DNA of 64,000 nucleotides from Evansella halocellulosilytica (GTDB lineage Bacteria > Bacillota > Bacilli > Bacillales > Salisediminibacteriaceae), in NCBI RefSeq assembly GCF_002335745.1, contig NZ_NIST01000001.1, forward strand, positions 2,681,636 through 2,745,635, read 5' to 3'. Positions 58,910 through 64,000 of the stretch are shown here, one piece after another. The notes beneath the pieces were generated by a model, which saw only the letters and a program-made list of their open reading frames with translations, searched no databases and was not told where the DNA came from. How positions within the stretch are numbered: the first letter of the stretch is position 1; each line of letters opens with the position of its first letter. The translations under genes and the position numbers were made by a program.

Positions 58910-59806
58910 TTAAGCTTTCATTTTTGGATCTAACGCATCTCGTAAGCCATCACCGAATAGATTAAATGAAAGAACGACAATGACGATGGCAAGTCCTGGG
59001 AATAACGCAATGTGAGGGCTATCCCACATATAGTTGCGCCCGGCACTTAACATTGCTCCCCACTCTGGTGTCGGCGGCTGTGCCCCTAAACCTAGAAAGG
59101 ATAAACCAGCAGCTGTTAATATTGCTGTAGCCATACGGATCGTTGCTTGGACGATGATTGGTGACATAATATTCGGTAAAATATGTCTGAAAATAATTCT
59201 GGCATCAGATGCGCCTAACGCTTTGACGGCATCGACGTATTCGAGTTTCTTGACTGCTAGAGTAGAACCCCGAACAATCCTTGCAAACATTGGAACTGAG
59301 AATATTCCGACGGCGATGATTACATTGTTTAAGCTTGCACCTAAAATACTTACAATTGCTAATGCAAGTAAAATACCAGGGAATGCAAGAAGTACATCAA
59401 TAAATCTCATTAATACTGCGTCTATTTTTTTGCCGTAATAACCTGAAATGAGACCGATCACAACCCCGATAACGAGACCGATAATAACTGAACTAAAACC
59501 AATGTAAAGCGTTAAAGACATTCCGTGGATAATTCTTGTAAAAATATCTCGTCCTAGGTTATCTGTACCAAACCAATACTCTGCTGATGGACCATGAAGC
59601 TTGTCGCTCACATTCGTTACGTATGGGTCATGAGGTGTCAGGTACGGTCCGACAATGGAAACAATGATAAAGAAGAGAATGAGAAATCCTCCAACCATTG
59701 CTGCTTTGTTTGCCCTCAACTTCTTAAAAACAGTTTTTAAGTTTTCGAGATGAGGAGAAGGCGGCTTAATGTCATTTTTTGCCTCATTAATAGTTGTTTC
59801 TGCCAT
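58910..59806 (-). CDS. Peptide ABC transporter permease (DppC type)
   Basis: This 298-residue permease has an N-terminal cytosolic tail, GPYLTPHDPYVTN, WFGTDNLGRDIFTRIIHG and the coupling loop EYVDAVKALGASDARIIFRH, shortened DAVKALGAS, all typical of DppC/OppC. It is the first gene of the operon. The order C-B-D-F differs from the common B-C-D-F order. The binding-protein gene is divergent from it. Confidence 0.92.
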   Translation of the reverse strand: MAETTINEAKNDIKPPSPHLENLKTVFKKLRANKAAMVGGFLILFFIIVSIVGPYLTPHDPYVTNVSDKLHGPSAEYWFGTDNLGRDIFTRIIHGMSLTLYIGFSSVIIGLVIGVVIGLISGYYGKKIDAVLMRFIDVLLAFPGILLALAIVSILGASLNNVIIAVGIFSVPMFARIVRGSTLAVKKLEYVDAVKALGASDARIIFRHILPNIMSPIIVQATIRMATAILTAAGLSFLGLGAQPPTPEWGAMLSAGRNYMWDSPHIALFPGLAIVIVVLSFNLFGDGLRDALDPKMKA

Positions 59807-60239
59807 ATTTAATCCTCGCTTTCTTTGTCATATTTCATTCACAAATGATTTGGTCGAAAAAAGGGAATTTACACATTATGAATAATGTTCAGACATTTTT
59901 GAGTATTTAAAGTAGAGTAAAGCCACTGATCGACCGAGAAAAATATTTATGTTTACAAGCTAGAATTATATCATGTATATCCTATTTTACAAGGAAATTT
60001 ATGAAATGGAAATTATTTTAAGATAATTTCGTATTTTGTGATAAAAATATAAAGGAAGCGCTTACATAAATTCCCTTATTAGAAAATTCATTCATATTAT
60101 CAGCTCGAAAATCTATTATAATTACTTTCAATTTTCGGAAATTTAATTTTTACAATTATTTTAATGTTGTTTTTTTTCGAGACTTATTGTAGTTTAATTA
60201 GTGTGAACTTTTTTTAAATACAAATAAGGGGGAAAATGT
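59807..60239. promoter_or_regulatory. Divergent control region of the peptide transporter
   Basis: This 433-base, very AT-rich region lies between the minus-strand permease operon and the plus-strand binding-protein gene. Both promoters must be here. No convincing known operator was identified. Confidence 0.5.
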
Positions 60240-61871
60240 ATGTTTAAAAGTAAAAGCTTAAAAGCTGTTGCTTTATCAACGGTTATGGCTTTAACGATTG
60301 CCGGCTGTGCTAGTGAACCGGACGACGGTGCATCAGATACAGATGCAGACCAAGATACTCCGGATACTGGTGAAGCAGATGGCGACACGGAGCTCGTTGA
60401 AGGAAATGATTTAATTATTGGTACATCTGCAGATATCGTTGGGATGGACCCTCACGGTACAAACGATGTTCCTTCGAGTAACGTGCAAACGAATATTTTC
60501 GAAACGCTTCTAAAGCATGACGAGGATATGGAGTTACAACCAGGGCTAGCAGTAGAATGGGAAGCAGTCGAAGATAATATTTGGGAATTTGAATTACGCG
60601 AAGGTGTTACGTTCCATGACGGTTCTGAATTTAATGCAGAAGTTGTAAAAGCGAACATTGAGCGTATTCTAGATCCAGATGTTGCTTCACAACGTGCATT
60701 CTTATTTGAAAGTGTTGAAGAGGTTGAAGTAGTAGACGATTACACAGTTCGTTTTATTACTGAATACCCATTTGCTCCACTACCGTCTCATTTAGCACAC
60801 AGCGGTGGTGGTATGATTAGTCTTGAAGCAATTGAAGCTGATTACGAAGCGATGGAAGATGGCGAACAGCCAGGTCACTATATCGGTGAAAACCCAATTG
60901 GAACAGGTATTTTTGAATTTGATAGCTGGACTACTGGTGATGAAGTCGTGTTAGTTAAGAATGAAGATTACTGGGGTGACGCAGCAAAGGTTGACTCTGT
61001 CACATTTAGAGTTATTGGTGAAGACTTGACACGTGTTGGAGAATTAGAAACTGGCGGAGCACATATTATTTATCCAGTTAGTCCAAGTGATAAAGCACGT
61101 GTAGATGGACACGAAGCTGCGAGTGTTTATGAACAGGAAAGTTTAAGCCTTGCATATATTGGATTTAATATGCAAGAAGAACCATTTGATGATCCAAAAG
61201 TACGTCAAGCAGTCTCAATGGCAATTAACAAAGATGAAATCATTGAAGGTGTAATGGACGGTACTGCAACACCGGCGGTAGGCCCTATCGGTGAACAAGT
61301 ATTTGGATTTAGTGATCAAGTTGATGCACTTCCATATGATCCTGAACGTGCACAAGAACTACTCGCTGAAGCAGGGTACGAAGATGGTTTCTCTACAACA
61401 ATTTGGACAAATGAAAGTCGTGAGCGTGAGGACATTGCTGAGCTTTTACAAGCACAACTTGCTCCAATTGGTATTGACGTTGAAATTGAAGTCCTTGAGT
61501 GGGGGACTTACCTAGACAGCACAGCTGAAGGTGAACATGATATGTTTATTCTCGGTTGGGTTACTGTAACAGGAGATGCTGACTACGGCATGCATGCATT
61601 GTTCCATTCTGATAACTTTGGTGCTCCTGGTAACCGTACATTTATGGACAATGAAGAATTAGATGAACTTCTTGATGAAGCTCGCCGTGAATCTGATGAA
61701 GATATTCGAGCGGATCTATATGAGCAAGCAATGGAAATTCTCGTAGAAGAAGCACCAATGTTATATCTTTATCACAACACTTATTTAGTAGGTTTACGTG
61801 ATGAAGTTCAAGGCTTCTGGAAGCATCCAAATGGTTTATACCAATTACAAGATGTAACAATTGAACAATAA
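60240..61871 (+). CDS. Peptide ABC substrate-binding lipoprotein (SBP family 5)
   Basis: This 543-residue protein has a signal peptide with lipobox IAGC (Cys23) and a strongly acidic linker of about 30 residues. The mature domain has LIIGTSADIVGMDPHGTND, GLAVEWEAVEDNIWEFELRE and VRQAVSMAINKDEII, typical of DppA/OppA-type receptors. AAGGGGGAAAATG precedes the ATG. It is divergent from its permease genes, which allows separate control. A dispersed terminator module follows. Confidence 0.92.
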   Translation: MFKSKSLKAVALSTVMALTIAGCASEPDDGASDTDADQDTPDTGEADGDTELVEGNDLIIGTSADIVGMDPHGTNDVPSSNVQTNIFETLLKHDEDMELQPGLAVEWEAVEDNIWEFELREGVTFHDGSEFNAEVVKANIERILDPDVASQRAFLFESVEEVEVVDDYTVRFITEYPFAPLPSHLAHSGGGMISLEAIEADYEAMEDGEQPGHYIGENPIGTGIFEFDSWTTGDEVVLVKNEDYWGDAAKVDSVTFRVIGEDLTRVGELETGGAHIIYPVSPSDKARVDGHEAASVYEQESLSLAYIGFNMQEEPFDDPKVRQAVSMAINKDEIIEGVMDGTATPAVGPIGEQVFGFSDQVDALPYDPERAQELLAEAGYEDGFSTTIWTNESREREDIAELLQAQLAPIGIDVEIEVLEWGTYLDSTAEGEHDMFILGWVTVTGDADYGMHALFHSDNFGAPGNRTFMDNEELDELLDEARRESDEDIRADLYEQAMEILVEEAPMLYLYHNTYLVGLRDEVQGFWKHPNGLYQLQDVTIEQ

Positions 61872-61883
61872 GAACGAAAATGA

Positions 61884-61948
61884 GAGGCTGGGACAAAACC
61901 CAGTTAATAAGAAATGGCACTCACCGTCGGTGAGTGCCATTTCTCCTT
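61884..61948. terminator. Hairpin repeat with GCTGGGACAAAAC, after the peptide receptor
   Basis: GAGGCTGGGACAAAACC is followed by a perfect 15-16 bp stem, GAAATGGCACTCACC with GGTGAGTGCCATTTC, and TCCTTTTT. Third copy of the module also seen at 1741-1796 and 46176-46246. Confidence 0.8.
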
Positions 61949-62008
61949 TTTCAGGTATTTATTTTATATTGGGGTTATTAATATACGGTAGTGTAATGAT
62001 TAGAAAAG

Positions 62009-63700
62009 TTAGTTCAGCACAGCTAATTTTTTCTCGATAAATTCCATGAGCTCTTTAATCATTTTCTCAGAAAAATCAAATTGAATTCCAGCAGCTTCAT
62101 AAACTTCAGATAATGACTTTGAACTGCCTAGTGAGAGTGCCTTTTTATAGTTTTTCAATGCTTGAGTTGGATTGTCACAATACTGTTTGTACATTTGGAC
62201 AGCACCGAGCTGTGCAATGACATAATCAATATAATAGAATGGGACTTCAAATATGTGAAGAACTTTGTGCCATTGGTGCTTCAGCCATTCTTCATGACCA
62301 GACCAATCGACGACATTGGAATCGATTGACTTAGTCAGTTCATAAAATTTCTCGTTTCTTTCTTCAGCTGTATGATCAGGGTTTTCATATAACCAATGTT
62401 GAAACTGATCGATAATGACACCGTGCGGCAGAAAGTCGATAATCCCTTCTAATTGATCTTTTTTCGCTCGTATCAAGTCAGCTTCATTTTCATAAAATCG
62501 ATCCCATTGATCCATAGTCATCAATTCCATTGACATGCTAGCAAGTTCTGCAGATTCCATAGGAGTATCTCGATACAAACTTAAAGGCAGTGTCGTTTTC
62601 AAGTCATTATGAATACAATGTCCCATTTCGTGAAGCAATGTAATCATATCATCATGACTGTTTGCTGCATTCATAAAAATAAAAGATAGCTTAGACACTG
62701 GGAGGGAATCGCAAAAGCCTCCTGGTGATTTCCCTTTGCGGCTGTCTAAATCAAGCATCCTGCGCTCATCCATCGTACGAATTAACTCTGCAAAACGAGG
62801 GTCGAGGTTCTCGAAAATCGCTGCTGATTTTTCAACTAGCTCGCTCGTATGACTAAACGGTTTGAGAGGCTTTTGTCCAAGTGGTACTGCTCTTACGTCC
62901 CAAGGGCGGTACACATCGACACCAATTTCTTTTTGACGTTGACGTTGCTGCTTCTCTTTCAAAGGTTTCACATGTTTTCGGATCGCATCAGCTAAATTTT
63001 TACAATCATCAGGAGTGTAGTCAAAACGCTCATACTTTTTAAACATGTAATCTCGATAATTGGCAAGGCCAGCATTTTTTGCTTTCTTTTCTCGAAGTTC
63101 AATCAGTTCAGTCATAATATGTTGGAGTTCATCTTTTTTTGTTAAAAAAGCTTTTGCAATTTTTTCAACTGCTGCTTTTCTTACTTCACGATTCGAATCT
63201 TCTAGATATTCTTGGAGTTGGCTAATCGTTTTTTCCTCGCCATTCCAATCAACAGTCAGACCACCGGTATGTTCAAAATAATTGGTAGATAAGCGATCCT
63301 CTTCTATTTCTAATTCTACATTTTCTTCACGAAAAAGCTCCTTTGAGTTTTGTTTGCTTCTAATAAATTGATCATAATATGATTGATCAAGGTGATCTTT
63401 CGCTGGTGAAGAAAGGAACTTATCATCTAATAAAGCATCAAAGCGCTTTACGATAGGTAAAATATACTTTTGATCATACTCGAAGGCTTTTTTCGCTTCT
63501 TCAGAATCACTCTGACATTGAAAGTCGATATAATGTCCAGATAGACCTTCTGAAATTTCGTCAGATATGAGAGACTCTTCTTTTAACCACGCAGTTAATT
63601 CTTCTACTGTTTCTACTGGCATGGCTAATAATTCTTCGTACTTTTTTTCTATTTCTTGTGGTTGTTGAAAATTAAATTTTTCAACGTAGAATTTTGTCAT
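62009..63700 (-). CDS. pepF: M3-family oligoendopeptidase F-like protein
   Basis: This 563-residue cytosolic zinc peptidase has the HExxH site LLHEMGHCIHNDL (His357, Glu358, His361) and the third ligand in MESAELASMSMELM (Glu382 or Glu385). Upstream segments such as GGLTVDWNGEE and KSPGGFCDSLP are typical of M3 oligoendopeptidases. GAGGGG precedes the ATG. It cleaves short peptides and would complement the adjacent peptide importer. The length is slightly under that of classic PepF (about 600). Confidence 0.92.
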   Translation of the reverse strand: MTKFYVEKFNFQQPQEIEKKYEELLAMPVETVEELTAWLKEESLISDEISEGLSGHYIDFQCQSDSEEAKKAFEYDQKYILPIVKRFDALLDDKFLSSPAKDHLDQSYYDQFIRSKQNSKELFREENVELEIEEDRLSTNYFEHTGGLTVDWNGEEKTISQLQEYLEDSNREVRKAAVEKIAKAFLTKKDELQHIMTELIELREKKAKNAGLANYRDYMFKKYERFDYTPDDCKNLADAIRKHVKPLKEKQQRQRQKEIGVDVYRPWDVRAVPLGQKPLKPFSHTSELVEKSAAIFENLDPRFAELIRTMDERRMLDLDSRKGKSPGGFCDSLPVSKLSFIFMNAANSHDDMITLLHEMGHCIHNDLKTTLPLSLYRDTPMESAELASMSMELMTMDQWDRFYENEADLIRAKKDQLEGIIDFLPHGVIIDQFQHWLYENPDHTAEERNEKFYELTKSIDSNVVDWSGHEEWLKHQWHKVLHIFEVPFYYIDYVIAQLGAVQMYKQYCDNPTQALKNYKKALSLGSSKSLSEVYEAAGIQFDFSEKMIKELMEFIEKKLAVLN

Positions 63701-63905
63701 TTTATTGACCCCTCGTTTCTATATGTGAAGCAAACTCTATTACTTTTAATTCGTTGTTTATCGTAAAAATCCTTTTAAAAATTTTAGGTTGTTTTATAAA
63801 GCCAAATTTTCACTCTCCGGGTCTAAATTATTTCATAGACAGAGGAAAATGAACCATCAATAACGAATTTTTTAAAGGAGCAAAATTCGAGAGGGGAATG
63901 TAAGG

Positions 63906-64000
63906 ATGAGAATTCTCGTAGTAGGTGCAGGAGCAGTAGGAGGATATTTTGGCGGGCGCCTGATTGAAAAAGGCGAAGATGTAACTTTTTTAGTTAGAGA
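63906..64000 (+). CDS. 2-dehydropantoate 2-reductase (PanE/ApbA family), 5' part only
   Basis: The window ends 95 bases into this gene. The visible residues [19 protein letters not shown] carry the Rossmann [10 protein letters not shown] nucleotide-binding motif specific to ketopantoate reductases. Bacillaceae often have several paralogues, so the role in pantothenate synthesis cannot be confirmed from this fragment. Confidence 0.8.
   Translation, partial: MRILVVGAGAVGGYFGGRLIEKGEDVTFLVR

Overview
The window is low-GC, AT-rich chromosomal DNA from an endospore-forming member of the Bacillaceae, most likely an alkaliphilic or salt-tolerant species. The evidence for spore formation is a Spo0E-family phosphatase, SpoVR, a YjcZ-type small protein and a sporulation-kinase-like histidine kinase. 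Several genes have clear Bacillus counterparts (nupNOPQ, yhcX, glpPFK, ppaC, prfC, pgeF, ktrC). Three lipoproteins carry long Asp/Glu-rich linkers directly after the lipobox, as is common in haloalkaliphiles. No rRNA, tRNA or CRISPR array was seen.

Layout. 1-1.8 kb: an IS1182-type transposase cut by the window edge, then an inverted-repeat element and a hairpin repeat. 1.8-9.2 kb: a DMT transporter, a frameshifted methyltransferase, a manganese catalase, a PAS histidine kinase, an XRE-TPR regulator and a lone receiver protein, with two copies of a small MITE. 9.7-16.6 kb: a nucleoside ABC operon (nupNOPQ) whose terminator is followed at once by a group IIC-type intron. 16.7-20.1 kb: a DUF2225 protein, a CheX-like protein, a START-like protein, and remnants of a tyrosine recombinase and a Tn3-type transposase.

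20.2-30.6 kb: a YhcX-like acetyltransferase-amidohydrolase, then a glycerol/glycerol-phosphate region: a sugar-type ABC importer without its ATPase, two glpK paralogues, a Spo0E-like gene, glpP and glpF. Terminator-like leaders stand in front of both the ABC operon and glpF and could be the sites at which GlpP acts. 30.8-36.2 kb: a DMT transporter, an unusual operon of two DUF1538 membrane proteins plus a tandem P-II-like protein, a tiny zinc-finger protein, and prfC.

36.4-49.3 kb: sporulation genes (YjcZ, SpoVR), several VOC-fold proteins including a CatE-like dioxygenase, ktrC, a second manganese catalase, an arylamine N-acetyltransferase, ppaC, an M42 peptidase, pgeF and a DUF1540 protein. 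Nested mobile-element debris lies among them. 49.5-54.3 kb: a Fur-box-controlled ferric-iron importer (binding protein and permease, no ATPase), a DUF1906 protein and a retropepsin-like protein. 54.5-64 kb: a HAD phosphatase, a complete peptide ABC transporter (four genes on the minus strand with the binding protein divergent), an M3 oligopeptidase that could process imported peptides, and the start of a ketopantoate-reductase-like gene.

The best candidate for an under-described system is the DUF1538-DUF1538-PII operon at 32.0-34.2 kb: two homologous membrane proteins translationally linked to a cytosolic protein with two P-II-like domains, which suggests a transporter or channel gated by a nucleotide- or metabolite-sensing subunit.
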